A DNA stretch of 64,000 nucleotides from Micromonospora chersina (GTDB lineage Bacteria > Actinomycetota > Actinomycetes > Mycobacteriales > Micromonosporaceae): contig NZ_FMIB01000002.1 in NCBI RefSeq assembly GCF_900091475.1, positions 1,984,001 to 2,048,000 of the forward strand. The letters run 5' to 3'. Positions 49,902 to 58,855 of this stretch are shown in pieces (position 1 is the first letter of the stretch; every line of letters begins with the position of its first letter). Position numbers and translations under genes: made by a program. The notes beneath the pieces were generated by a model that was not told the origin of the DNA, did no database searches, and saw only the letters and a program-made list of their open reading frames with translations.

Positions 49902-51190
49902 GAGGCCACACCGGCGGGCGCGCCGAACTCCTGGAACGCGATGCTCTTCTCGATCGGGTAGTGCTCGCGGCCGGTCAGCTCCCGGATGATCCAGGAGTTG
50001 CGGTAGGGGCCCATGCCCAGGTCGGGCGAGGTGACGCTGTGCGTGTGGGTGCCGGCGTTCTGGAGGAAGACCCCGCGTCCCGTGTGGTCGATGCTGTAGT
50101 TGCGGGCCACGTCGAAGCGGCCGTGCCCGTCGAAGCGGAGCCGGTCCCGGATCGGGTCGAGGAAGGCGGGCACCCGGTAGCGGTAGCCGGTGGCCAGCAC
50201 CAGCCCCTCGGTCTCCAGGGTGAGGTCGCGGCCCTGCTCGACGTGGTGCAGCCGCAGCGCGTACGTGCCGCGCGCCGGGTCGTACGCGGCGTCGGTCAGG
50301 GCGGTGTTGGTGAGCAGCCGGGTGGGCACCGGGCCGCCGACGCTCTTCACGTAGAGCAGGTCGAAGATGGCGTTGATCAGCTCGGCGTCGATGCCCTTGA
50401 ACAGCCCCTTCTGCTCCGCCTCCAGCCGGTAGCGGGTCGGCTCGGGCAGGGCGTGGAAGTAGTCCACGTAGTCCGGGGAGGTCATCTCCAGGGTGAGCTT
50501 CGTGTATTCGAGCGGGAAGAAGCGCGGCGAGCGGGTGACCCAGTTCAGCTGGTAGCCGTGGGTGTCGATGTCGGCCAGCAGGTCGTGGTAGATCTCGGCG
50601 GCGCTCTGCCCGCTGCCGACCACGGTGATGCTCCGCTTGCCGCGCAGCGCGGCCCGGTGCTCCCGGTACCGCGAGTTGTGGATCACGTCGCCGGCCAGCC
50701 CTTCGCAGGCCGGCGGCACGTGCGGCGGGGTGCCGGTGCCGAGCACCAGCCGGCGGGCCCGGTGGGTGACCTGGCGGCCGCCCACCCGGGCGTGCACCAC
50801 GTACCGGTCGTCGGCCGGGTCGTACTCGATGGCGGTGACCTCGTGTCCGAACCGGACGGCGGGCAGTTGGGCGGCTGCCCACCGGCAGTAGGCGTCGAAC
50901 TCGGCGCGCAGCGGGAAGAAGTTCTCCCGGATGTAGAACGGGTAGAGCCGGCCGGTCTCCTTGAGGTAGCTGAGGAAGGAGTATGGCGAGGTCGGGTCGG
51001 CGAGCGTGACCAGGTCGGCGAGGAACGGGGTCTGGAGGTGGGCGCTCTCCAGCAGCATGCCGGGATGCCAGTCGACGTCGTCGCGGGCCTCCAGGAACAG
51101 GCCGTCGAGGTCGTCGATCGGGGCGGTCAGGCAGGCGAGGCCGAGGTTGTACGGGCCCAGCCCGACGGCGATGAAGTCATGTGTCGACAT
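49898..51190 (-). CDS. desB: Cadaverine/lysine N-monooxygenase DesB
   Basis: The 430-residue protein is a class B flavin N-hydroxylating monooxygenase. It has the FAD motif [16 protein letters not shown] (residues 6-21), the NADPH motif [16 protein letters not shown], and the family block [13 protein letters not shown] with a C-terminal [19 protein letters not shown]. It hydroxylates the terminal amine of cadaverine (or lysine) using NADPH and O2. It is 22 bp downstream of the decarboxylase gene and overlaps the acyltransferase gene. Confidence 0.92.
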   Translation of the reverse strand: MSTHDFIAVGLGPYNLGLACLTAPIDDLDGLFLEARDDVDWHPGMLLESAHLQTPFLADLVTLADPTSPYSFLSYLKETGRLYPFYIRENFFPLRAEFDAYCRWAAAQLPAVRFGHEVTAIEYDPADDRYVVHARVGGRQVTHRARRLVLGTGTPPHVPPACEGLAGDVIHNSRYREHRAALRGKRSITVVGSGQSAAEIYHDLLADIDTHGYQLNWVTRSPRFFPLEYTKLTLEMTSPDYVDYFHALPEPTRYRLEAEQKGLFKGIDAELINAIFDLLYVKSVGGPVPTRLLTNTALTDAAYDPARGTYALRLHHVEQGRDLTLETEGLVLATGYRYRVPAFLDPIRDRLRFDGHGRFDVARNYSIDHTGRGVFLQNAGTHTHSVTSPDLGMGPYRNSWIIRELTGREHYPIEKSIAFQEFGAPAGVAS

Positions 51191-51212
51191 GGGTGTTCTC
51201 CAGGGCGGGCGG

Positions 51213-52745
51213 TCAGCCGACCGCTGTCAGCTCGTCGGCGGTGCGGGTGCGCGCGTACCAGCCGGCGTGTTCGGCGATCAGGTCGAGGACCGCGGCGACG
51301 TCGTCCCCGGTGGTCTCGGGGTTGAGCAGGGTGAACTTCAGGTGGTGGGCGCCGTCGACCCGGGTGCCGGCGACGAGCGCGGCGCCGGAGGCGGCGAGCG
51401 CCTCGCGGGCGTACAGGTTGGCGTCGTCCACGAGGTCGGCGGCCAGGCCGGCGGGGCGCCAGCGGAACACCAGGGTGCTGAGCGTCGGCCGGGTGACCAC
51501 CTCGAAGCGGGGGTCGGCGTCGAGCAGGTGCCAGGCCTCGCCGGCCCGGTCGATTACCTCGTCGAAGAGCGCGCCGACGCCGTCCGCGCCCATGATCCGC
51601 AGGGTGAGCCAGAGCTTGAGCGCGTCGAAGCGGCGGGTGGTCTGGAGGCTCTTGTCGACCTGGTTGGGGATGCGCTGCTCGACGGCCCGGGCCGGGTTGA
51701 GGTAGTCGGCGTGCCAGGTGGCGTGCCGCAGCGTCCGGCTGTCGCGGACGAGCACGGCGCTGGAGCTGACCGGCTGGAAGAAGGACTTGTGGAAGTCGAC
51801 GGTGACCGAGTCGGCCCGCTCGATGCCGTCGAGCAGGTGCCGGCGGGTGGGCGAGACCAGCAGCCCGCAGCCGTACGCGGCGTCGACGTGCAGCCACACG
51901 CCGGCCGCCGCGCAGATGTCGGCGACCTGCGGCAGCGGGTCGATGCTGCCGAAGTCGGTGGTGCCGGCGGTGGCGACGACGGCCATCACGAGCAGGCCGT
52001 CCGCCCGGCAGCGGGCGATCTCCCGGGCCAGCGCGTCGGGGGGCATCCGCCGCTGCGCGTCGGTGTCGACGGTGCGGACCGCGTCCGGGCCGAGGCCGAG
52101 CAGCCGGGCGGCCTTCTGCACGCTGAAGTGGCCGGCGGCGGAGGTGAGCACCCGCAGCCGGGACAGGGCCTCGGGTCCGGGCCGCAGTCCGGCCCGCGCC
52201 CGGGTCTCCTCCCGGGCCAGCAGCAGCGCCTGGAGGTTGGAGTGGGTCCCGCCGCTGGTGAACACCCCGTCGGCGGCGGGACCGAGGCCGATCCGTCCGG
52301 CCGTCCAGTCGATGAGCCGGCGCTCGACGAGGGTGCCGCCGGCGCTCTGGTCCCAGGTGTCCATGGAGGAGTTGACAGCGCTGAGCACCGCCTCGCCGAG
52401 CAGCGCCGGGATCACCACCGGGCAGTTCAGGTGGGCCAGGTAGCGCGGGTGGTGGAAGTAGACGGCGTCGCGCAGGTAGACGTCGTGCAGTTCGTCGAGC
52501 GCCGCGCCGGGGTCGCCGAGCGGGCGGTCCAGGTCGACGGCCGCGACGCGCGGGGCGAGGTCGTCCGGGCCGGCCCCGGTGAACGGCCGGTCCGCGGTGG
52601 CCACCCGGCGGGCCACCCGTTCGACGCCCTCGGCCAGCACGGCGCGGTAGCGGTCCAGCGAGCGGGCGGTGAACAGGTGGTCCCGGGCGGCGGCCGGGCC
52701 GGCGCCGGCCGAGGGGGCCGGAATGGTGGCTCCGGACAGACTCAT
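51213..52745 (-). CDS. desA: PLP-dependent lysine decarboxylase DesA
   Basis: The 510-residue protein is a group II PLP decarboxylase: [17 protein letters not shown] (162-178), [22 protein letters not shown] (286-292, PLP-contact Asp), and the Schiff-base lysine in [10 protein letters not shown] (Lys320). It converts lysine to cadaverine, the first step of desferrioxamine biosynthesis. It is the first gene of the minus-strand operon desA-desB-desC-desD-exporter. An iron box at 52835-52853 lies 90 bp upstream of its start, so it should be derepressed in low iron. Confidence 0.92.
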   Translation of the reverse strand: MSLSGATIPAPSAGAGPAAARDHLFTARSLDRYRAVLAEGVERVARRVATADRPFTGAGPDDLAPRVAAVDLDRPLGDPGAALDELHDVYLRDAVYFHHPRYLAHLNCPVVIPALLGEAVLSAVNSSMDTWDQSAGGTLVERRLIDWTAGRIGLGPAADGVFTSGGTHSNLQALLLAREETRARAGLRPGPEALSRLRVLTSAAGHFSVQKAARLLGLGPDAVRTVDTDAQRRMPPDALAREIARCRADGLLVMAVVATAGTTDFGSIDPLPQVADICAAAGVWLHVDAAYGCGLLVSPTRRHLLDGIERADSVTVDFHKSFFQPVSSSAVLVRDSRTLRHATWHADYLNPARAVEQRIPNQVDKSLQTTRRFDALKLWLTLRIMGADGVGALFDEVIDRAGEAWHLLDADPRFEVVTRPTLSTLVFRWRPAGLAADLVDDANLYAREALAASGAALVAGTRVDGAHHLKFTLLNPETTGDDVAAVLDLIAEHAGWYARTRTADELTAVG

Positions 52746-52834
52746 GGGCAGTCCTCAGTGGTCGGAGGCGGACACGGCGGCGTCGGCGCGACGGCACGGC
52801 GCGGTCCCGCGCGGTCCGGAAATGATCGCGGAAT

Positions 52835-52853
52835 TTAGGGTACCCTAACCTAA
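52835..52853. promoter_or_regulatory. Iron box upstream of desA (DmdR/IdeR operator)
   Basis: TTAGGGTACCCTAACCTAA matches the 19-bp DmdR/IdeR consensus TTAGGTTAGGCTAACCTAA closely and is read here on either strand. It lies where it can block transcription of the des operon when Fe2+ is plentiful. Confidence 0.9.
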
Positions 52854-52869
52854 CTTCCGGTCAAGGCGG

Positions 52870-53158
52870 TCACCGGACACTCCAGTAGCCGAGCGAGGTC
52901 ACCTGGTGCCGCCCGACGCCGAGGGTGCGGCGCAGGTGCCGGGTGATGTCCCGGGTGCTCGCCGCCTCGACAGCCACCCAGTAGTGCGCGTCGCCGGATC
53001 CACATGGTGGGGTGCACGCCGCAGGCGTCCAGCAGACCGCCGCCGTCCACCAGCAGCCGCCGGTACCGGTCACCGACGGGCTCGGTGTCGAGCACGGTGA
53101 GCCGGAAGTTCCGCCCGCCCATGGCCCGCAGCACCAGTGCTTCCCAGTTCCGCTTCAC
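52870..53158 (-). pseudogene. Degenerate siderophore-interacting protein (ferri-siderophore reductase) gene
   Basis: The N-terminus of a SIP/ViuB-type flavin reductase is intact (MKRNWEALVLRAMGGRNFRL, then HPTMWIR, as in the FAD-binding domain). The reading frame then shifts and the sequence continues as the extreme C-terminus of the same family in another frame (DAHYWVAVEAAS and a final SLGYWSV). About 150-200 middle residues are missing, so the enzyme that would reduce ferri-siderophore is absent. The join is near 52999. The remnant sits between the two iron boxes and faces away from the acylase gene. Confidence 0.85.
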
Positions 53159-53187
53159 GTCCGCCCCTCCAGTAAGGTCTGCCTAAG

Positions 53188-53206
53188 TTAGGAAAGGGTA
53201 ACCTAA
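53188..53206. promoter_or_regulatory. Iron box between SIP remnant and acylase gene
   Basis: TTAGGAAAGGGTAACCTAA matches 16 of 19 consensus positions and ends 4 bp before the acylase start. A second, partial iron half-site (AAGGTCTGCCTAA) lies just to its left. Confidence 0.85.
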
Positions 53207-53210
53207 GTTG

Positions 53211-55280
53211 ATGTTCACGAACGGGCGGGCCGGCATCCGTCGCGACGCCTGGGGCGTACCGCAGCTGTGGGGCGACACCGTCGAGGAGCTGGCCCGGCTC
53301 CAGGGCCGCGCCGCCGCGCTGGACCGGGCCTGGCAGATCGAGGTCGAACGGTGGCGCGCCGAGGGCCGGCTCGCGGCACGCCTCGGACCCGCCGAGCTGG
53401 GCTGGGACCGGTTCGCCCGGCGGGCCCGCCTCGCCGACACCGCGGCCCGCTGCTTCCGGCGCCTCTCCCCCGCCACCCGCCGCTGGGTCAGCGCGTACGT
53501 GGACGGGGTGAACGCCGGGCTCGCCGAGGGCGCGGCCGGCGCGCCCGAGTTCGCGGCGACCGGCTGCGTCCCCGGCCGGTGGCGGCCCTGGTCCCCGCTC
53601 GGCGTCTTCCTCGTGCAGCACATCCTCTTCGGCACCTTCCCCAACAAGCTCTGGCGGGCGCACGTCGAGGCCACCCTCGGCCCGGCGGCGACCGGGCTGT
53701 TCGCGGTGGAGGGACCGGGCGGGTCGGGCAGCAACGCCTGGGTGGTGCCCGGTGACCCGGCGGCCGGCCGGGGGCCGGTGCTGGCCGGCGACCCGCACCG
53801 CGTGCTGGAGCTGCCCGGCATCTACCAGCAGGTCCGACTGGCCTGCCCCGAGTTCGACGTGCTCGGGTTCGCGTTCCCCGGGGTGCCGGGGCTGCCGCAC
53901 TTCGGCCACGCGGGCGAGGTGGCCTGGGCGGTCACCAACGCGATGGCCGACTACCAGGACGTCTACCGCGAGCACCTGCGCCGCGCGGGCGGGCGGGTGC
54001 TGGTCCGGGACGCCGACGGCTGGCTGCCGGCCCGCCGCCACGTCGAGCGGATCCGGGTCCGGGGCGCCGCCACCGAGCCGGTCGAGGTGATCGAGACCCC
54101 GCGCGGCCCGGTGATCGACCACGACCGGCACACCGGCGAGGCGCTCAGCCTGCGGATCCCGGCCCGGGTCGAGGCGGACCTCGGCTTCGACGCGCTGCTG
54201 CCGCTGCTGCGGGCGCGGACCGTGGACGACGTGGCCGAGGCGTTGCGCGGCTGGGTCGAGCCGGTCAACAGCGTGCTGGTGGCCGACCGGCACGGCGGGG
54301 TGCGCCGGCTCGTCGCCGGGCTGGTGCCGCTGCGCGACGACCGCTGCCGGTGGGTGCCGGTGCCCGGCTGGGAGGCGCGTTACCGCTGGTCCGGCCGGTA
54401 CGCCGAGACCAAGCCGGTCGAGGTGGCCGGAGTGGCGGTCTGCGCCAACGACCGCCGCGACGACGTGGCCGACCTCGGGGTCGACTTCGCGCCCCCGCAC
54501 CGCGCCGCGCGGATCCGGGACCTGCTCGCCGCGGGCGTCCCGTCCGACGCCGTGCACGTCGACACGCGGCTGGCGGCTGGCCCGCTGCGGGCGCTGCTCG
54601 ACCGGCTGGACCCGGCGGCGCTCGCCCCGGAGGCCCGCGCGCTGCGGCGGCGGCTGCGCGCCTGGGACGGCCGGATGGCCGCCGACAGCACCGACGCCGG
54701 CGCCTGGGCGGCCTGGCGGAACGCCCTGGTCCGCCGGCTGCACGACCACCCGCGGCTGCGCCCGCTGCGCACGCCGGCCCGGTACGACGCGCTGTTCGCG
54801 CCATGGACCGACCCCCTCGCCCGGCTCGGGCACGCCCTCGACGGGCTGGTCGGCGGGGCGGACCGGCTCGGGGTGGACGTGGCCGCGGTCGCCGCGGCGG
54901 CGCTCGCCGAGGTGGCGGCGGCCGGCCCGGCCCCGGCGTGGGGCGCCCGGCACCGGCTGCACCCCGTGCACCTCGGCGTGGCGCCCGACGTCGACACCGC
55001 GGTGGCGGCGATGCGCGACCGGGTGGCCCTCGGCGGCGACACCGACTGCGTGCTCGCCACCTCCAGCGTCCCGGGGGTCTCCGACGCCTGCTGGCGGGGC
55101 CCGGTGGCCCGCTACGTCTGGGACCTCACCGACCGCTCGCGCAGCCGCTGGGTGGTGCCGTTCGGCGCCTCCGGCCGGCCGGGCGACCCGCACTTCGACG
55201 ACCAACTGCCGCGCTGGGCGGCCGGCGAGCTGATCCCGGTGCCCGACACCGACCTCACCCGAGAAGGAGACCCGTCATGA
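53211..55280 (+). CDS. Cytoplasmic penicillin-acylase-family Ntn hydrolase in the siderophore locus
   Basis: The 689-residue protein has the penicillin acylase build without a signal peptide: an alpha part of 173 residues (NGRAGIRRDAWGVPQLWGDT at the start), then the autoproteolytic nucleophile Ser174 in GSGSNAWVV. The beta part has LAGDPHR and FGHAGEVAWAVTNAMADYQD. These enzymes cleave or transfer N-acyl groups. It forms a coupled pair with the second acyltransferase (ATGA overlap) under its own iron box, so it probably trims, edits or supplies acyl groups for desferrioxamine. Similar gene pairs were reported in Salinispora des loci (from memory). Confidence 0.85.
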   Translation: MFTNGRAGIRRDAWGVPQLWGDTVEELARLQGRAAALDRAWQIEVERWRAEGRLAARLGPAELGWDRFARRARLADTAARCFRRLSPATRRWVSAYVDGVNAGLAEGAAGAPEFAATGCVPGRWRPWSPLGVFLVQHILFGTFPNKLWRAHVEATLGPAATGLFAVEGPGGSGSNAWVVPGDPAAGRGPVLAGDPHRVLELPGIYQQVRLACPEFDVLGFAFPGVPGLPHFGHAGEVAWAVTNAMADYQDVYREHLRRAGGRVLVRDADGWLPARRHVERIRVRGAATEPVEVIETPRGPVIDHDRHTGEALSLRIPARVEADLGFDALLPLLRARTVDDVAEALRGWVEPVNSVLVADRHGGVRRLVAGLVPLRDDRCRWVPVPGWEARYRWSGRYAETKPVEVAGVAVCANDRRDDVADLGVDFAPPHRAARIRDLLAAGVPSDAVHVDTRLAAGPLRALLDRLDPAALAPEARALRRRLRAWDGRMAADSTDAGAWAAWRNALVRRLHDHPRLRPLRTPARYDALFAPWTDPLARLGHALDGLVGGADRLGVDVAAVAAAALAEVAAAGPAPAWGARHRLHPVHLGVAPDVDTAVAAMRDRVALGGDTDCVLATSSVPGVSDACWRGPVARYVWDLTDRSRSRWVVPFGASGRPGDPHFDDQLPRWAAGELIPVPDTDLTREGDPS

Positions 55281-55834
55281 CGTACCAGGAGAAGTTGCCC
55301 GGACTCGGCGAGCTGCGGCTCGTCCCGGTCGACCCGGCGGCGGACGCGGTGCTGCTCCACGGCTGGGTGACCCAGCCGTGGGCCCGGTTCTGGGGCATGG
55401 GCGACCACACCGAGGCCGACGTGCGCGAGGTCTACGAGTTCCTCGACGGCCTGGCCACCCACCACGCCTACCTGATCATCCTGGACGGGACGCCGGTCGG
55501 CCTGTTCCAGAGCTACCGGCCGGAGGCCGACCCGGTCGGGGAGCGCTACCCGGTCCGGCCCGGCGACGTCGGCATGCACCTGCTGCTGACGGCGGACCGG
55601 CCGGCGCCCGGCCTCGCCTCGGCGGTCGTGCCGGCCCTGGTCCGCTTCCTGTTCACCGACCCCACCCGGCAGCGCATCGTCGTCGAGCCGGACGTGCGCA
55701 ACGACCGCGCGCTGCGCCGGCTGGAACGGGAGGGCTTCACCCTCGACGCCGAGATCGACATGCCGGACAAGCGGGCCCGGCTGGCCTTCCTCACCCGGGA
55801 CCGGTTCGAGGCCGACCACCCGGTCCCGGCCTGA
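55277..55834 (+). CDS. Second DesC-like siderophore acyltransferase (GNAT)
   Basis: The 185-residue protein is a clear paralogue of DesC: LRLVPVDPAADAVLLHGWVTQPWARFWGM, given here as position 14-42, DVGMHLLLTADRPAPG, and [22 protein letters not shown]. The conserved GWVT and EPDVRN blocks are shared. It probably acylates N-hydroxycadaverine with an acyl-CoA different from that used by DesC, or works with the acylase. It has AGAAGGAG upstream and overlaps the acylase gene. Confidence 0.85.
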   Translation: MTYQEKLPGLGELRLVPVDPAADAVLLHGWVTQPWARFWGMGDHTEADVREVYEFLDGLATHHAYLIILDGTPVGLFQSYRPEADPVGERYPVRPGDVGMHLLLTADRPAPGLASAVVPALVRFLFTDPTRQRIVVEPDVRNDRALRRLEREGFTLDAEIDMPDKRARLAFLTRDRFEADHPVPA

Positions 55835-55842
55835 CGACGGCA

Positions 55843-55874
55843 GCGCCCGCCCGGCACGGGGGCCGGGCGGGCGC
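55843..55874. terminator. Bidirectional terminator hairpin
   Basis: GCGCCCGCCCGGC pairs with GCCGGGCGGGCGC (13 bp, 6-nt loop) between convergent acyltransferase and binding-protein genes. Confidence 0.78.
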
Positions 55875-55891
55875 GGGGCGGTACGGGTGGC

Positions 55892-56836
55892 TCAGGCGGC
55901 CAGGTACTTCTCCAGGTCGTCGACGATCTTGTTGGCGGCGCCGACGCCGATGCCGGTCATCCAGACCTCGTCGGAGACCACGTGCGCCTTGCCCGCCTTG
56001 ACCGCGGACAGGCCCTGCCAGAGGCTGCCGGCGGTGACCTTCGCCTGCTCGGCGGCGGCCTTCTCGCCGTACGCGGTCACGAAGACCACGTCGCCGTCGA
56101 CCTCGTTGACCCGCTCGGGGCTGACCAGGTCGAAGCGCTTGTCCTCCTTGCCCTCCAGCAGCTGCCGCTCGGGGCGGCCCAGGCCGGTGTCACCGACCAC
56201 GATGCCGGAGAACGAGTCCGGACCGTAGACCCGGATGTTGCCCGGGATGAAGCGCACGATGGAGACCTTCCGCGACGAGGCGTCGCCCAGCTTCGCGCCG
56301 AAGTCCTTCGCCCGCTTCTCGTACGCGGCCAGCAGGTCCTTGGCCTGCTGCTCCTTACCGAGGGCCTTGCCGTCGAGGAGGAAGTTCTCCTTCCAGGTGA
56401 TGCCCACCTTCTCGGTGAAGACGGTCGGGGCGATGGCGGACAGCTCGTCGTAGAACTTCTCCTGGCGGAACTTGCTGCCGAGGATGAGGTCCGGCTTGAG
56501 CGCGTTGATCGCCTCCAGGTCGGGCTCGGTGAGCACCCCGACCTCCTTGATGCCGGCGAGCTTGTCGGCGCCGAAGTAGGTGGGCCAGCTCTTCGCCTCG
56601 CCGGCGGTGGCCGCGCCGACCGGGGTGACGCCCAGCGAGAGCGCGGTGTCGATCTTGTCTGTGTCGAGCACCACCACGCGCTTCGGCTCGGCCGGCACCT
56701 TGGTGGTGCCCATGGCGTGGGTGATCTCCCGGGTCTCCCCGGCGGCGGTGCCGGAGACGGGATCGCTCTCCCCGCAGGCGGTGAGGCCCACGCCGAGGGC
56801 GAGGGCCGCGGTGAGAGCGGCGGCGAGACGACGCAT
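55892..56836 (-). CDS. Ferri-siderophore ABC transporter, substrate-binding lipoprotein
   Basis: The 314-residue preprotein has a lipobox GLTACG (Cys near residue 21) and the FecB/FhuD-type Fe3+-siderophore-binding fold: VPAEPKRVVVLDTDKIDTAL, LKPDLILGSKF, FRQEKFYDELSAIAPTVF, and WQGLSAVKAGKAHVVSDE. It is tethered outside the membrane and hands iron-loaded siderophore to the permease. It is the last gene of the import operon. ATG 56836 is used (TTG one codon upstream is possible). Confidence 0.92.
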   Translation of the reverse strand: MRRLAAALTAALALGVGLTACGESDPVSGTAAGETREITHAMGTTKVPAEPKRVVVLDTDKIDTALSLGVTPVGAATAGEAKSWPTYFGADKLAGIKEVGVLTEPDLEAINALKPDLILGSKFRQEKFYDELSAIAPTVFTEKVGITWKENFLLDGKALGKEQQAKDLLAAYEKRAKDFGAKLGDASSRKVSIVRFIPGNIRVYGPDSFSGIVVGDTGLGRPERQLLEGKEDKRFDLVSPERVNEVDGDVVFVTAYGEKAAAEQAKVTAGSLWQGLSAVKAGKAHVVSDEVWMTGIGVGAANKIVDDLEKYLAA

Positions 56837-56876
56837 CAAAAAGGTCCTTTCCTGACAGGTACGGGTCGACGCGCGA

Positions 56877-57719
56877 TCAGGCGTCGCCGACGGAGGCGCC
56901 GGCCGGGGCCGGCGTGGCGGCCGGAACGGCCGAGGTGTGGGTGAGGGCAGGCACCACGAGCGGTGCGCCGGTGACCGGGCAGGGCACGACCACGCAGTCG
57001 AGCCCGAAGACGTCGCGGACCAGGTCGACCGTGAGGATCTCGCGCGGCGGGCCGGCGGCGACCACAGCGCCGGCGCGCATGGCGACCAGGTGGTCGGCGT
57101 ACCGGGCGGCCTGGTTGAGGTCGTGCAGCACGGCGACCACGGTCCGGCCGCGCTCGGCGCGCAGCCGGTGCAGCAGGTCCAGCACCTCCACCTGGTGGGC
57201 CAGGTCGAGGAAGGTGGTCGGCTCGTCCAGCAGCAGCGCCTCGGTGTCCTGGGCCAGGGTCATGGCGATCCAGACCCGCTGCCGCTGCCCGCCGGAGAGG
57301 GTGTCCACCGGCCGGTCGGCGAGTTCGGTCACGTCGGCCATGGCCAGGGCCGCCTCGACGGCCCGGCCGTCCTCCGCGGACCACTGCCGCCACCAGCGCT
57401 GGTAGGGCTGCCGGCCCCGGCCGACCAGGTCGGCCACGGTGATCCCCTCCGGCACCAGCGGGCTCTGCGGCAGCACGCCGAGGCGCCGGGCCACCTCCCG
57501 GGTGGGCAGGTCGCGGATCGCCGTGCCGTCGAGCAGCACGGCGCCGCGACGCGGGGTGAGCAGCCGGGCCATGGTGCGCAGCAGCGTGGACTTGCCGCAG
57601 GCGTTCGGCCCGACGATCACCGTGAACGCGTCGGCGGGCAGGTCCAGGTCCAGCCCGTCCAGCACGGTCCGGGTCTCGTAACCGGCGACCAGGTCACGGG
57701 TGGACAGCATCGCGGTCAC
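56877..57719 (-). CDS. Ferri-siderophore ABC transporter, ATP-binding protein
   Basis: The 280-residue protein has all ABC motifs: Walker A GPNACGKST, Q-loop LPQSPLVPEG, signature LSGGQRQRV, Walker B ALLLDEPT, D-loop TFLDLAHQ, and H-loop AVLHDLNQAARYADH. It powers the two permeases upstream. Note that Walker A has Ala-Cys in place of the usual Gly-Ser/Gly-Ala. The C-terminal 25 residues are Ala/Pro-rich. Its GTG start overlaps the upstream permease stop by 4 bp (GTGA). Confidence 0.92.
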   Translation of the reverse strand: MTAMLSTRDLVAGYETRTVLDGLDLDLPADAFTVIVGPNACGKSTLLRTMARLLTPRRGAVLLDGTAIRDLPTREVARRLGVLPQSPLVPEGITVADLVGRGRQPYQRWWRQWSAEDGRAVEAALAMADVTELADRPVDTLSGGQRQRVWIAMTLAQDTEALLLDEPTTFLDLAHQVEVLDLLHRLRAERGRTVVAVLHDLNQAARYADHLVAMRAGAVVAAGPPREILTVDLVRDVFGLDCVVVPCPVTGAPLVVPALTHTSAVPAATPAPAGASVGDA

Positions 57720-58855
57720 GACCGCCTCCCTCGGGTCCGCAGCAGCAGGAAGATCAGGTAGGGGCCGCCGATCGCCGCGGTGAGCACGCCGGCGGGGAGC
57801 TGGGTGGGCGCGAACAGCCGGCGGCCGGCCAGGTCGGCGAGCACCAGCAGCAGCGCCCCGAGCAGGGCCGAGCAGAGCAGCGGTGGCCGCTCGGCGCGGA
57901 CCAGCCGCCGGGCCACCTGCGGGGCGACAAGCGCCACGAAGTCCACGGCGCCGACCTGGGCGGTGACCGTGGCGGCGGCCAGCACGCCGGTGGCGGCCAG
58001 GCCGATCCGCCGGGCCACCGGGCGCAGCCCGATCCCCCGGGCGGTGTCGTCGTCCAGGGCGGTGCTGCGCAGCGCCCAGCCGGCCCAGAGCAGCACCGGC
58101 AGCAGCACGGCGAGGGTGCCGGCGATCCAGGCCGCCTCGGTCCAGCCCTTCCCGGCCAGGGTGCCGATCAGCCAGAGCTGGGCGCGCAGCCCGTCGATCG
58201 GGTCGGCGGCGAGCATGACCACCTCGGTCAGCGCCCGGAGCGCGAACGCCACCGCCACGCCGGCCAGCACGAAGCGCTGCGCGGCCAGGCCGTGCCGCGC
58301 CCCGAGGGCGAACACCAGGAGCGCCGCCACCAGGCCGCCGACCAGCGCGGCCGGCGCCACCAGGACCGCCGCGGCGCCGCCGGTCAGGGCCACCGTGGCG
58401 GCCAGGCCGGCGCCCTGGGTGACGCCGATGACGTCGGGGCTGGCGAGAGGGTTGCGGGCCACGCTCTGGATCAGGGTGCCGGCCACCCCGAAGGCCGCCC
58501 CGGCCAGCGCCGCCAGCACCGCGCGGGGCAGCCGCAGCTCCAGCACCACCAGGTCGTACGGGGTGCCGGCACCGGAGAGCGCCCGCACCACGTCCCCGGG
58601 AGCCACGTACGGCGTCCCAAGCGAAAGAGAAACCACCACAGCACCCGCGAGCAGCACAACCAGCACACCCGCGACCAGCACCGGCCGCCGCCGCACCGGC
58701 ACACTGAGCGGCCCGACCCGAACAAGCAACCGCCCCACCAGACCCCGGCCCCCCGCGCCTCCGCGGCGATCTTGCAGTTCGGTCCCCGCGGGTGCGGCAT
58801 CTGTCCTGTTTGCCGGGGCGGCAACTGCAAGATCGCGAGGGCTGGAGGTGCTCAT
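57716..58855 (-). CDS. Ferri-siderophore ABC permease (FecCD family) with repeat-encoded N-terminus
   Basis: The 379-residue protein is a BtuC/FecCD-like permease with about nine membrane segments; VLELRLPRAVLAALAGAAFG and GTLIQSVARNPLASPDVIGV are family hallmarks. Residues 7-30 (RDLAVAAPANRT...ELQDRR) are encoded by a palindromic repeat at 58766-58836, replacing what would normally be a short cytoplasmic N-terminus. ATG 58855 overlaps the stop of the first permease gene by 4 bp (ATGA). GGAGG is close upstream. Codons just after the repeat (TCTCTTTCGCTTGGG) are unusual for this genome. Confidence 0.9.
   Translation of the reverse strand: MSTSSPRDLAVAAPANRTDAAPAGTELQDRRGGAGGRGLVGRLLVRVGPLSVPVRRRPVLVAGVLVVLLAGAVVVSLSLGTPYVAPGDVVRALSGAGTPYDLVVLELRLPRAVLAALAGAAFGVAGTLIQSVARNPLASPDVIGVTQGAGLAATVALTGGAAAVLVAPAALVGGLVAALLVFALGARHGLAAQRFVLAGVAVAFALRALTEVVMLAADPIDGLRAQLWLIGTLAGKGWTEAAWIAGTLAVLLPVLLWAGWALRSTALDDDTARGIGLRPVARRIGLAATGVLAAATVTAQVGAVDFVALVAPQVARRLVRAERPPLLCSALLGALLLVLADLAGRRLFAPTQLPAGVLTAAIGGPYLIFLLLRTRGRRS
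58766..58836 (-). repeat. Palindromic repeat, copy 2, inside the permease gene
   Basis: The arms GCGATCTTGCAGTT and AACTGCAAGATCGC (14 bp, perfect) flank a 43-bp loop; the core is 71 bp, exactly like copy 1. On the permease coding strand it has the same orientation and frame as in hrpB (RDLAV to QDRR). Beyond it, bases 58760-58621 on the coding strand have 69 G and 33 C by hand count, while the 80 bases on the other side have 34 C and 24 G. Confidence 0.9.

Noticed and set aside
53070..55205. A 711-codon minus-strand open frame opposite the acylase gene
   Set aside because: Arg/Pro/Gly/Val-rich antisense shadow; the acylase on the plus strand is clear.
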